Positions 7,530 through 15,115 of a stretch of DNA of 64,000 nucleotides are shown piece by piece. Below the pieces are notes generated by a model. That model was given only the letters and a program-made list of their open reading frames with translations. It ran no database searches and was not told the origin of the DNA. A program made the translations under genes and the position numbers. Source of the DNA: Tsuneonella sediminis (GTDB lineage Bacteria > Pseudomonadota > Alphaproteobacteria > Sphingomonadales > Sphingomonadaceae). Each line of letters begins with the position of its first letter. Positions within the stretch are counted from its first letter, which is position 1. The stretch is from positions 1,488,001 through 1,552,000 of the forward strand of contig NZ_JBNCBU010000001.1 of the NCBI RefSeq assembly GCF_051912845.1. Reading direction: 5' to 3'.

Positions 7530-9248
7530 ATGCTCGAGATCGGCGACGTGCTGCTTCCCCCCCACGGGACCGGCATAGCGACTGCTTACGACGACGCCTT
7601 CGATCAGACCCCGGCGCGGCTGCTGCGCATGGCCGAGTGTCTCGGTTATCGGGGGCCGCTGGTCCATTACGTGGGGATGAGCCACTTCTTCCGCATCGGT
7701 GCGGACGGCCTCGCACTCGCCGACGGCTCGCTCTGCACGCCGGCCGAAGCCTGGCATCGCGCCTTCTACGCAGAATGCGCGGCACGCGGGTTCGAACCGA
7801 TAACCTCGCTCAGCTTCGAACTGCTTGCCGGGCACTGTCCGGATCCGTGGCAGCAGCGTTCGCACGACGGTGCGCCGGGGCGAACCGGGTGGGACCCGCC
7901 ATCGGCCCTACTATCTCCCGCCAACGATGCGGCACAGGGCTGGTTGCGGGCGGTTGCGATCAGGTTCGTTGCACTGGTGCGCGAGGCCGGTCTTCCAGTC
8001 GCCTTCCAGATCGGGGAACCGTGGTGGTGGCTAATGCCCGACGGGGCACCGTGCATCTATGATGACGCGATGCGTGCCCGCTTGTCGGGAGGCGCACCGC
8101 CGATTCCGACGATGCGGGCCGCGCTGAGCGCGGAGCAGCAGGCTCTCGTCGCTGAAGCCGGGGCGGCTCTGGGCGGGGCAACAATCGCCCTGCGCGACGC
8201 GGTGCGCGACGCGGCCGGCGGCAATGCCGCGGTCATGCTCCTGGTTTTCACACCTACGCTGATCGACACGGCGGCTCCCGATCTCCCGACGCTCAACATG
8301 CCTCTGGCGTGGGCGAACCCGGCGTTCGATCGCCTGCAGGTCGAAGACTACGATTGGCTGACGGCGGGTGCCGACCACCTGCGCCGCGCCGGATACGCGA
8401 TCATCGACGATCGCTTCGGATATCCGCGGGCCGAGCAGGATTATCTTGCCGGCTTCGTTCTCGATCCGGCCGACGCGGAGGTTTTCTGGCCCCGGATCGA
8501 CGCCGGTATCGACGAAGCGGCCGGGCGCGGTGTCGGCCGCACGTTCGTGTGGGCCGCACCGCAGATCGCACGAGACGGCTACGTGAGGCTTGGCCCTGCG
8601 CCAGAGGAGACCGCCATGCAATCCTTCGACGATGTGCTGTATCCGCTCGCCCTGGGACGGGACGCGGGAGTCAGCCCGGAGTTCTCGACCAGCGTCGCGG
8701 TTACCGCTTCGGGACATGAGCGACGAAACTCGCTGTGGTCCGACGCCCGGCTGCGGTTCGACGTCGGACCCGGCATCCGTTCGGAAGCGGAACTCGGGAC
8801 CTTGATCGCCTTTTTCCGCGCGCGGCGCGGGGCCGCACGGGGCTTCCGGCTGACCGATCCTTACGATTTCAGCTCCAACGGGATGACCGGCGTGCCGCGC
8901 GCCGACGACCAGTTCATCGGCACGGGCAACGGACTTGTTTCGACATTTCAGCTGTCAAAGAGCTACGGTGGCGGCGCCGAGCCGCAGATTCGGCCGATCA
9001 CCCGCCCGCGCGAGGGGTCGGTCCGGGTGAGCCTGGACGGGACGGAAACCTCCGCTTTCACGCTTGAGCCCGGCGGCAAGGTGGTGCTCGCTTCGCCGCC
9101 CGGTGTCGGGGTCGAGGTGCGAGCGGGGTTCCTGTTCGACGTTCCCGTCCGCTTCGCGGAAGACCGTCTTGACGTGACCGGTGCGGCCTTTGCCGCGGGC
9201 GAGGCTCCGTCGGTTCCGCTGGTCGAGATCCGCGAGAGCGTACAGTGA
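7530..9248 (+). CDS. TIM-barrel-like plus DUF2460 distal tail protein, C-terminal part
   Basis: Downstream half of the frameshifted gene; coding sequence runs from about 7488, but the first usable start in this frame is the ATG at 7530. Residues 1-360 show beta/alpha periodicity with strand ends rich in aromatic and acidic residues (ITSLSFELLAGHCP, VAFQIGEPWWWLMPDG, DRLQVEDYDWLTAGADHLRR, RTFVWAAPQIARDGYVRLG), like a glycoside hydrolase-type TIM barrel. From 8616 comes DUF2460 (SFDDVLYPLALGRDAGVSPE, FFRARRGAARGFRLTDPYDF, DRLDVTGAAFAAGEAPSVPL), the RcGTA gp12 / distal tail (Dit) domain. An AGAGGAG ribosome site sits 6 bases before an in-frame ATG at 8616, so a 210-aa stand-alone Dit could also be made. 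The stop overlaps the next GTG. Confidence 0.8.
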   Translation: MLEIGDVLLPPHGTGIATAYDDAFDQTPARLLRMAECLGYRGPLVHYVGMSHFFRIGADGLALADGSLCTPAEAWHRAFYAECAARGFEPITSLSFELLAGHCPDPWQQRSHDGAPGRTGWDPPSALLSPANDAAQGWLRAVAIRFVALVREAGLPVAFQIGEPWWWLMPDGAPCIYDDAMRARLSGGAPPIPTMRAALSAEQQALVAEAGAALGGATIALRDAVRDAAGGNAAVMLLVFTPTLIDTAAPDLPTLNMPLAWANPAFDRLQVEDYDWLTAGADHLRRAGYAIIDDRFGYPRAEQDYLAGFVLDPADAEVFWPRIDAGIDEAAGRGVGRTFVWAAPQIARDGYVRLGPAPEETAMQSFDDVLYPLALGRDAGVSPEFSTSVAVTASGHERRNSLWSDARLRFDVGPGIRSEAELGTLIAFFRARRGAARGFRLTDPYDFSSNGMTGVPRADDQFIGTGNGLVSTFQLSKSYGGGAEPQIRPITRPREGSVRVSLDGTETSAFTLEPGGKVVLASPPGVGVEVRAGFLFDVPVRFAEDRLDVTGAAFAAGEAPSVPLVEIRESVQ

Positions 9249-10060
9249 GCCACGTCTTCTTCACGGCCGAGCTCGAAGGCGTAGCGACGTTCTGGCGAAT
9301 CCACCGCAAGGACGGGGTCACGCTCGGCTTCACCAGTCATGACCGCGATCTGCGGTTCGGGGGCATGCTGCATCGTGCCGCGCCGGGACTGCTGCCCAGC
9401 GCAATACGCCGTACGGCGGGGCTCGACGGCGACAGCGCAGAGATGCGCGGCGCGCTTGCGCACGATTCGATCCGGGCCGACGATCTTGCCGGGGGACGCT
9501 TCGACGGGGCGCGAATCGAGGTCGGCGCGGTGGACTGGGAAACGTTCGATCACGCGGTTCTGTTCAACGGCGCGATCGGCCAGGTGGTTCAGGAGGATAC
9601 CGGGTTCACCGCCCAGCTCGACTCCGCCAAGACCGCGCTCGAGGCGGACCCGGTTCCGCGCACGAGCCCGACATGCCGCGCGGCGTTCTGCGGTCCCGGA
9701 TGCGGGCTTTCGGCATCCCGCTTCCTGCATCGCGCGGTGCTGACCAGCGCGGATCCCGACCGGAACGCAGTCACGTTCGACTGCGGCGCGAGCGCCGACC
9801 TTCTGCATGGAACGGTCCGCTGGCTCGAAGGTCCGCACGCCGGATTGGCAATGGAGATAGCGGCGGTGGAGGGAGCCCAGGTCATCCTCGATGCCGCGCT
9901 GTCCCCTCTGCTCGCCCCTGGCATGCCGGCGATCCTGCGCGAAGGGTGCGACCACACCCTGGCAACGTGTTCGGGCCGTTTCGGCAACGCCGTGAACTTT
10001 CGCGGCGAGCCGTTCCTGCCGGGAAACGACCTGCTTTCGCGCTACGCCGGTCCGGCGTGA
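9245..10060 (+). CDS. GTA baseplate hub protein (DUF2163 / BR0599)
   Basis: 271-aa RcGTA gp13-like protein at the tail tip. The N-terminal DUF2163 part has LEGVATFWRIHRKDGVTLGF, TSHDRDLRFGG and AHDSIRADDLAGGRFDGARI; the C-terminal BR0599 part has a cysteine-rich core (PTCRAAFCGPGCGLSASRF) and EGCDHTLATCSGRFGNAVNF, RGEPFLPGND. In RcGTA these cysteines contribute to an iron-sulfur cluster in the hub; by analogy this protein may bind one. GTG start at 9245 overlaps the preceding stop, and its stop overlaps the next GTG. Confidence 0.92.
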   Translation: MSHVFFTAELEGVATFWRIHRKDGVTLGFTSHDRDLRFGGMLHRAAPGLLPSAIRRTAGLDGDSAEMRGALAHDSIRADDLAGGRFDGARIEVGAVDWETFDHAVLFNGAIGQVVQEDTGFTAQLDSAKTALEADPVPRTSPTCRAAFCGPGCGLSASRFLHRAVLTSADPDRNAVTFDCGASADLLHGTVRWLEGPHAGLAMEIAAVEGAQVILDAALSPLLAPGMPAILREGCDHTLATCSGRFGNAVNFRGEPFLPGNDLLSRYAGPA

Positions 10061-10476
10061 CCCGGGCCGTTAGCGGCGCCCGCCTCGCCGCCGCGGCCGA
10101 GGCGCTTGCCGGAACGCCCTTCCGCCTTCACGGGCGCGATCCTGCCAGCGGGCTCGACTGCGTAGGGGTTGTCGCCGCGGCGTTCGCGGCCTGCGGACAC
10201 TCGCCGCCAAAGCTGTGCGGCTATGGCCTGCGCAACACCGCGATCCACCGCTGGACCGATTTGGCCAGCCTCGTCGGCCTCGTCGACGCGGCGGGCGGCG
10301 CGAAGCCCGGCGACGTCATCCTCGTGCGCCCGGGGGCCGGGCAACATCATTTGCTTCTCGCGCTGGACCGCGACCGCTTCGTTCACGCGCACGCGGGCTT
10401 GCGCCGCGTCGTCATTCAGCCGGGGCCGTTGCCCTGGCCCGTCGAGCGCCGCTGGCGCATCGCCGAAGAGGAATAA
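10057..10476 (+). CDS. GTA tail peptidase, NlpC/P60 family
   Basis: 139-aa cell-wall peptidase (RcGTA gp14 type), carried on the tail tip to open peptidoglycan during DNA delivery. The catalytic Cys35 lies in ASGLDCVGVVAAAF; the catalytic His is in the block GDVILVRPGAGQHHLLLALD, and a further His-containing stretch FVHAHAGLRRVVI follows. Length fits the phage NlpC/P60 subfamily. GTG 10057 overlaps the hub gene stop (GTGA). Four bases separate its TAA from the tail tip gene. Confidence 0.92.
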   Translation: MTRAVSGARLAAAAEALAGTPFRLHGRDPASGLDCVGVVAAAFAACGHSPPKLCGYGLRNTAIHRWTDLASLVGLVDAAGGAKPGDVILVRPGAGQHHLLLALDRDRFVHAHAGLRRVVIQPGPLPWPVERRWRIAEEE

Positions 10477-10480
10477 TTCG

Positions 10481-12667
10481 ATGGCAACCCTGGTTCTCAC
10501 GACCGTCGGCACGTTGCTCGGCGGGCCGGTCGGCGGCGCAATCGGCGCATTGGCAGGCCGGACCCTGGACGGAGCCCTGATCGGCGGCGGCAAGCGCGAG
10601 GGCGCCCGCCTCAAGGAACTGGCAATCACCACGTCGAGCTATGGGCAACCGATCCCGCGCCACCACGGCCGCATGCGGGCCGGTGGCACGATCGTCTGGG
10701 CAACCGACCTCGTCGAGCACAAGACGAAGTCCGGTGGCAAGAAGGGCCAGCCATCGGTCACGAGCTATTCGTATACCACCTCGTTCGCGGTCGTCATTTC
10801 GAGCCGGCCAATCCGCGGGGTCGGCCGGATCTGGGCCGATGGCAACCTGTTGCGCGGCACTCAAGGGGATCTGAAGGCCGCCGGTAACCTGCGCGTTCTT
10901 ACCGGCGAGGGCGACCAGGCGCCGGATCCCCTGATCGTTGCCGACAAGGGGGCAGCGTCCTGTCCCGCTTTCCGGGGGTGCGCTTACGTGGTGTTCGAGG
11001 ACCTCGCCCTCGAGAATTTCGGAAACCGGATCCCGGCTCTCAGTTTCGAGATCATTGCCGACGAGGGCGCGATAACGCTCGGCGATATTGTCGATCCCCT
11101 GGACACCGATGGTGCGGCAACGAGCGTCCTTTCTCCGCTCGCGGGATTCGCGGTCGACGGCGGCCCCATGGCCGCGACGCTCGCCACCGTCGACACCCTT
11201 TTTCCCCTTGCTTGCGATGCGGGCGGAGAACGCCTCAGCATCAAGGCCGAAGGAGAGGGGGGCAGCCAGCCTCGCCTGCTACCACCAGCCGTGCGCGGCT
11301 GGGACGAGGGCGACTTCGGTCCCGCTGACGGGGAACGCCTGAACCGCGTTACCCTCAACGGCAATCGCCCCGACGCGGTCCGCTATTACGACGTCGCGCG
11401 CGATTACCAGCCCGGCGTCCAGCGGCCCGCCGGTCGCGCCGGCACAGGACCTGGCCGGACCATCGAATTTCCCGGCTCGCTCGCGGCCGACGACGCGCGT
11501 TCGCTGACCGAGGCAGTCGTGCGAAGGGCCGGCTGGGACCGGGATCGCGTCCAGTGGCGCGTGGCCGAACTCGACCCGGCGCTGGCTCCCGGGACCGAGG
11601 TGAGGGTTCCCGGGCGCACCGGCGTGTGGCGGGTCGATGGGTGGGAGTGGCGATCGCGCGGGATCGAACTCGACCTTGTCCGGCGCAGCCCGCTCGCAGC
11701 CGGTCCGGCATCCGGCGATCCGGGAGACATGCCGAGACCACCTGATATGTTGTCGGGCCCTACGTCGCTGCATGCGTTCGAGGTTCCCGCCGCTGGCACC
11801 GCTGCCGAAGAACGCACGCTGTTCGCGGCCGCGACCTCCGCTGAGCGGGGTTGGGCGGGAGCAGCGCTGTTCGTCGATAGAGCCGGCAAACTCCTGCCCA
11901 TCGGGTCCACCGGCCGCGTCCGCGCGACCCTTGGCAAGGTGGTGCGACCGATCGGGTCCTCTCCCGGCCTCCATCTCGAGGCTGCCGGCACAATCGAGTT
12001 AGCTCTGGTCGACCCCGACGGACGATTCGATCCCGCCACGATCGCGGCGATCGCACAGGGCGCGAACCGCCTCCTGGTCGGTGAAGAAGTGCTGCAGTTC
12101 CTCGATGCCCGAAAGACGGTATCGGGTTCATGGGTGCTGTCCGGACTCCTGCGCGGACGGGGGGGAACCGAACCCGCCGCGCTTAGGGGGCATCCGACCG
12201 GGACGACCGCCGTGCTTCTCGACGACGCGATTGTCGCTCTCGATCCCGCGGTCCTCGCGGATCCGTCAACCACGATCGCCGCCATCGGCCTCGGCGACCC
12301 CGAGCCGGTGCTTGCGCCCCTCGCGAACGCCGGCCTGTCGAGGCGGCCGCCGTCACCTGTGCATCCTCGTGTCTCGGGCAGCATCGACACCGGTCTCGTG
12401 CTCGGCTGGACACGGCGCGCCCGCGGATCGTGGCATTGGCTGGACGGTGTCGATGCGCCGCTGGTCGAACAGGCGGAGCAGTATCGCGTCGGCCTCGGTC
12501 CTGTTGACGCGCCTCTGGCGGAATGGGTCGTCGCCCAACCCGCTGCGACAATCCCGGGCGACGTTCTCGCACCACTGGCGAGCGCCCATCCCGGCGTGGC
12601 GTTGTGGGTTCGCCAGGTCGGCAGCTTTTCCCTGTCCGATCCCCTGTTCCTGACCCGCTTGCCCTGA
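10481..12667 (+). CDS. GTA tail tip / host-contact protein (gp15-like, Phage-tail_3)
   Basis: 728-aa protein, the sphingomonad counterpart of RcGTA gp15 (megatron), which forms the base of the tail. The N-terminus has LLGGPVGGAIGALAGRTLDG, LKELAITTSSYGQPIPRHHG and IWADGNLLRGTQGDL; the middle has DGERLNRVTLNGNRPDAVRY and DARSLTEAVVRRAGWDRD, typical of the Phage-tail_3 region; the C-terminal third has ANRLLVGEEVLQFLDARK and LSGLLRGRGGTEPA. It is much shorter than RcGTA gp15 (about 1300 aa) and I see no TIM-barrel domain in it; that type of domain is instead upstream in the DUF2460 gene. ATG 10481 is preceded by GAAGAGGAA. Confidence 0.88.
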   Translation: MATLVLTTVGTLLGGPVGGAIGALAGRTLDGALIGGGKREGARLKELAITTSSYGQPIPRHHGRMRAGGTIVWATDLVEHKTKSGGKKGQPSVTSYSYTTSFAVVISSRPIRGVGRIWADGNLLRGTQGDLKAAGNLRVLTGEGDQAPDPLIVADKGAASCPAFRGCAYVVFEDLALENFGNRIPALSFEIIADEGAITLGDIVDPLDTDGAATSVLSPLAGFAVDGGPMAATLATVDTLFPLACDAGGERLSIKAEGEGGSQPRLLPPAVRGWDEGDFGPADGERLNRVTLNGNRPDAVRYYDVARDYQPGVQRPAGRAGTGPGRTIEFPGSLAADDARSLTEAVVRRAGWDRDRVQWRVAELDPALAPGTEVRVPGRTGVWRVDGWEWRSRGIELDLVRRSPLAAGPASGDPGDMPRPPDMLSGPTSLHAFEVPAAGTAAEERTLFAAATSAERGWAGAALFVDRAGKLLPIGSTGRVRATLGKVVRPIGSSPGLHLEAAGTIELALVDPDGRFDPATIAAIAQGANRLLVGEEVLQFLDARKTVSGSWVLSGLLRGRGGTEPAALRGHPTGTTAVLLDDAIVALDPAVLADPSTTIAAIGLGDPEPVLAPLANAGLSRRPPSPVHPRVSGSIDTGLVLGWTRRARGSWHWLDGVDAPLVEQAEQYRVGLGPVDAPLAEWVVAQPAATIPGDVLAPLASAHPGVALWVRQVGSFSLSDPLFLTRLP

Positions 12668-12681
12668 CGTGGAGACCTCAA

Positions 12682-13140
12682 ATGACCGACCCTGCCGATT
12701 TCCCTTCGACCACCCCGCGCTGGGGTTTGCCCCTGCTCTTCGCGGGCCAGGCGCAGAAGGAATTCTTCGTGAATGCCGCGCTGTCCCGCTTCGACGCCCT
12801 GGCCCACCCGGCAATCGACGGGGAAGTGCTCGCCCCGCCCGCCGACCCGGCCGAAGACGGATGCTGGCTGGTAGCTGCCAATGGAGGCGATGCCTTTGCC
12901 GGCCGGGAGGGGCAACTTGCCTTCCGACAAGCCGGCGCATGGGCCTTCGTCGAGCCGCGGGAGGGCCTGCGGGTGTTCGACAAATCGGCCGGACAATATC
13001 TCCTGTTCGCAGGAGTTTGGCGGCGGGAGGCCGGGGTGGCGGAGCCCGTGGGGGGCCAAACCGTCGACGTGGAAGCAAGAGCCGCGATCAGCGAGTTGAT
13101 CGCGGCGCTATCGCGGTCCGGGATTTTCGCCGGCGATTGA
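12682..13140 (+). CDS. DUF2793 protein at the end of the GTA cluster
   Basis: 152-aa DUF2793 protein: TTPRWGLPLLFAGQAQKEFF, VNAALSRFDALAHPAIDGEV, and a beta-rich core (GCWLVAANGGDAFAGREGQL, AGAWAFVEPREGLRVFDK) typical of this family, which occurs at the 3' end of GTA clusters and in tail-fibre-like proteins. A role at the tail tip or as a host-binding element is likely but unproven. The ATG at 12682 follows GTGGAGACCTCAA. It is the last gene of the unidirectional cluster; no strong hairpin follows it. Confidence 0.85.
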   Translation: MTDPADFPSTTPRWGLPLLFAGQAQKEFFVNAALSRFDALAHPAIDGEVLAPPADPAEDGCWLVAANGGDAFAGREGQLAFRQAGAWAFVEPREGLRVFDKSAGQYLLFAGVWRREAGVAEPVGGQTVDVEARAAISELIAALSRSGIFAGD

Positions 13141-13258
13141 CGGGAACCGGCATGGAAAAGCGGCGTTTAGCGGGCACAAGGAGGGCATGACCGCCGGATT
13201 GTCGCAATCAAACATCGATACCGATGCTTATGTGCAACAGTCTGGTGCGAAAGCCTGC

Positions 13259-13291
13259 TTGCCACCCAAGTGGGGAAAAGTTAGAAATTGA
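13259..13291 (+). promoter_or_regulatory. Candidate ompA promoter
   Basis: TTGCCA at 13259-13264 and TTAGAA at 13281-13286 are separated by 16 bases in a locally A+T-rich patch about 45 bases upstream of the OmpA start. Spacing and position suit a housekeeping promoter, but alphaproteobacterial -10 boxes are variable, so this is only a plausible guess. Confidence 0.3.
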
Positions 13292-13333
13292 ACCGCTCGA
13301 TGGCTCAAATTCGCTAAAAAGGGGAATTACATA

Positions 13334-14488
13334 ATGCGGAAACTCGTCATTGGCATGGCGCTGGCATCGACTGCCATCGCTTCGCCTGCACTCGCGCGCG
13401 ATGGCGCCTGGTACGTCGAACTCGACGGCGGCCCGATGCTCGTCGAGGACATCGACTTCGACGTGAACGGCGCTTCCAACGTCGTTACGGCCGACTTCCA
13501 CACCGGCTACGATTTCGGCGGAATCGTCGGTTACGACTTCGGTTCGTTCCGCCTCGAGGCCGAAGCCGGTTATCGGGGCGCGGACCTCGGCTCGCTGAGC
13601 AGCTCGGCCGTTGTCCTGCCGACGAGCGGCAACGCAACCGCCAACGCCGGGTCCTACAACGCCGGCGGCGATGCCAGCGTGCTGAGCTTCATGCTCAACG
13701 GCCTGGTCGACTTCGGTCCCGATGATGGGCTTCAGGGCTTCGTCGGCGGCGGCGCAGGTGTCGCTCGTACCAAGTTCGACGGCGCGACCATCGACCGGAA
13801 CGGCGCGGGCTTCCTGGACGATTCGGACAGCGGCTTCGCCTGGCAGGTTCTTGCCGGCGTTCGCGCACCGCTGACGGACACGATCGACGTTGGCCTCAAG
13901 TACCGCTTCTTCAACACCTCGAACCTCGACCTCGTCGATAGCCGTGGTCGGGACGTCGAAGGCAAGTGGAAGTCCCACTCGCTGCTGGGCACCATCGGGT
14001 TCAACTTCGGCGGTGCACCGGCCCCGATGCAGACCTGCTGGGATGGAACGCAGCTGCCGATGGACGCGACCTGCCCGGCTCGCCCGGCTCCGCCGCCGCC
14101 GCCCCCGCCGCCCCCGCCGCCGGTCGCCGCACCCGTGTGCAACAAGGGCCCGTACATCGTGTTCTTCGAATGGGACAAGTCGGACATCACTCCGGGAGCT
14201 GCGACCATTCTCAACAACGCTGTGTCGGCTTACGCGAACTGCGGCGCGGCCTCGGTCATGCTTGCGGGTCACGCCGACCGTTCGGGTTCGTCGTCTTACA
14301 ACGTCGGCCTGTCGCAGCGTCGTGCGGACGCGGTGCGGTCCTACATGGCTGCGCGCGGCGTTCCGGACACCCGGATCTCCACCGAAGCATTCGGCGAATC
14401 GCAGCCCCGCGTTCCGACCGCGGACGGGGTGCGCGAGCTTCAGAACCGCCGGGTGGAAATCACCTACGGTCCGGGTTCGGGCATGTAA
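13334..14488 (+). CDS. OmpA-family outer membrane porin
   Basis: 384-aa outer-membrane protein tying the outer membrane to peptidoglycan. Residues 1-22 are a Sec signal peptide ending SPALA; 24-235 form an eight-stranded beta-barrel (GAWYVELDGGPMLVEDIDF, GGIVGYDFGSFRLEAEAGY, DVGLKYRFFNTSNLDLVD, LLGTIGFNFGG); two Cys occur before an 11-proline hinge (about 252-262); the C-terminal OmpA domain has YIVFFEWDKSDITPGA, VMLAGHADRSGSSSYNVGLS, QRRADAVRSYM, and the peptidoglycan-binding Arg in ELQNRRVEI. RBS AAAAAGGGGAATTAC precedes ATG 13334. It is followed by a strong terminator, so it is probably monocistronic and highly expressed. Confidence 0.95.
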   Translation: MRKLVIGMALASTAIASPALARDGAWYVELDGGPMLVEDIDFDVNGASNVVTADFHTGYDFGGIVGYDFGSFRLEAEAGYRGADLGSLSSSAVVLPTSGNATANAGSYNAGGDASVLSFMLNGLVDFGPDDGLQGFVGGGAGVARTKFDGATIDRNGAGFLDDSDSGFAWQVLAGVRAPLTDTIDVGLKYRFFNTSNLDLVDSRGRDVEGKWKSHSLLGTIGFNFGGAPAPMQTCWDGTQLPMDATCPARPAPPPPPPPPPPPVAAPVCNKGPYIVFFEWDKSDITPGAATILNNAVSAYANCGAASVMLAGHADRSGSSSYNVGLSQRRADAVRSYMAARGVPDTRISTEAFGESQPRVPTADGVRELQNRRVEITYGPGSGM

Positions 14489-14516
14489 GGTTCGGCGAAA
14501 GTCGAAAAAAGGAATG

Positions 14517-14543
14517 GGGGCCGGAGAAATCCGGCCCCTTTTT
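14517..14543 (+). terminator. Terminator of the OmpA gene
   Basis: Perfect 9-bp stem GGGGCCGGA (14517-14525) / TCCGGCCCC (14530-14538), GAAA tetraloop, then five T. A textbook intrinsic terminator 28 bases after the OmpA stop. Confidence 0.9.
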
Positions 14544-14577
14544 CGTTGGTCCCGTAAATAACCAGAGGACCCTGACC

Positions 14578-15108
14578 ATGCTGCTCGCTGCCCGAAACCT
14601 CGCTCCCGCCGCGTTGATCGCCCTTGCGGCCTGTAGCACAATGTCCGAACTGCCTTCCGAACGGCTTGGCAGCGCGACGCTTCTGCTGGCAAGCGGCGTA
14701 CCGGCGGGAACTGTCCAGGTGCTAGCGCGCGGGGACGAGGTTACCTTGGTCGCCGGAGCGACCGGTCTGGCACCTGGACTTCATGGCTTTCACCTTCATA
14801 CGACCGGGAGCTGTCAGCGACCCGATTTTTCGTCGGCGGGCGGACACCTCAACCCGCTCGGGAAAGAGCACGGCTCGCTGAATGCCGACGGGCGCCACTT
14901 GGGCGATCTTCCGAACCTTGACGTCAAGGCGGGCGGCAGCGGTTCGCTGTCAGCCGAACTGCCCGGCACCCGGGCCGAGATTCTCGGTTGGCTGTTCGAC
15001 ACCGACGGCACTGCCGTAGTGGTCCATGCGAACGCCGACGACTACCGCACGGACCCGACCGGCAACGCCGGCGGCCGGATCGCATGCGGAGTCCTCAAGA
15101 GAGGCTAG
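14578..15108 (+). CDS. sodC: Periplasmic Cu/Zn superoxide dismutase (lipoprotein)
   Basis: 176-aa enzyme converting superoxide to oxygen and peroxide. The signal ends in a lipobox (IALAAC, Cys19), so it should be lipid-anchored. All metal ligands appear: Cu His in HGFHLH, bridging His in GGHLNP, Zn His in KEHG and RHLGDLPN with the following Asp, and the last Cu His in VVVHANADDY; disulfide Cys are in TGSC and GRIACGV. ATG 14578 is preceded by AGAGGACCCTGACC. It stands alone between the OmpA terminator and the converging MFS gene, 7 bases away. Confidence 0.9.
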   Translation: MLLAARNLAPAALIALAACSTMSELPSERLGSATLLLASGVPAGTVQVLARGDEVTLVAGATGLAPGLHGFHLHTTGSCQRPDFSSAGGHLNPLGKEHGSLNADGRHLGDLPNLDVKAGGSGSLSAELPGTRAEILGWLFDTDGTAVVVHANADDYRTDPTGNAGGRIACGVLKRG

Positions 15109-15115
15109 CGCCCGT

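Noticed and set aside
1..13140. Active prophage
   Set aside because: No integrase, regulator, lysis or att repeat is seen; gene order is that of GTAs. The region left of the window was not available.
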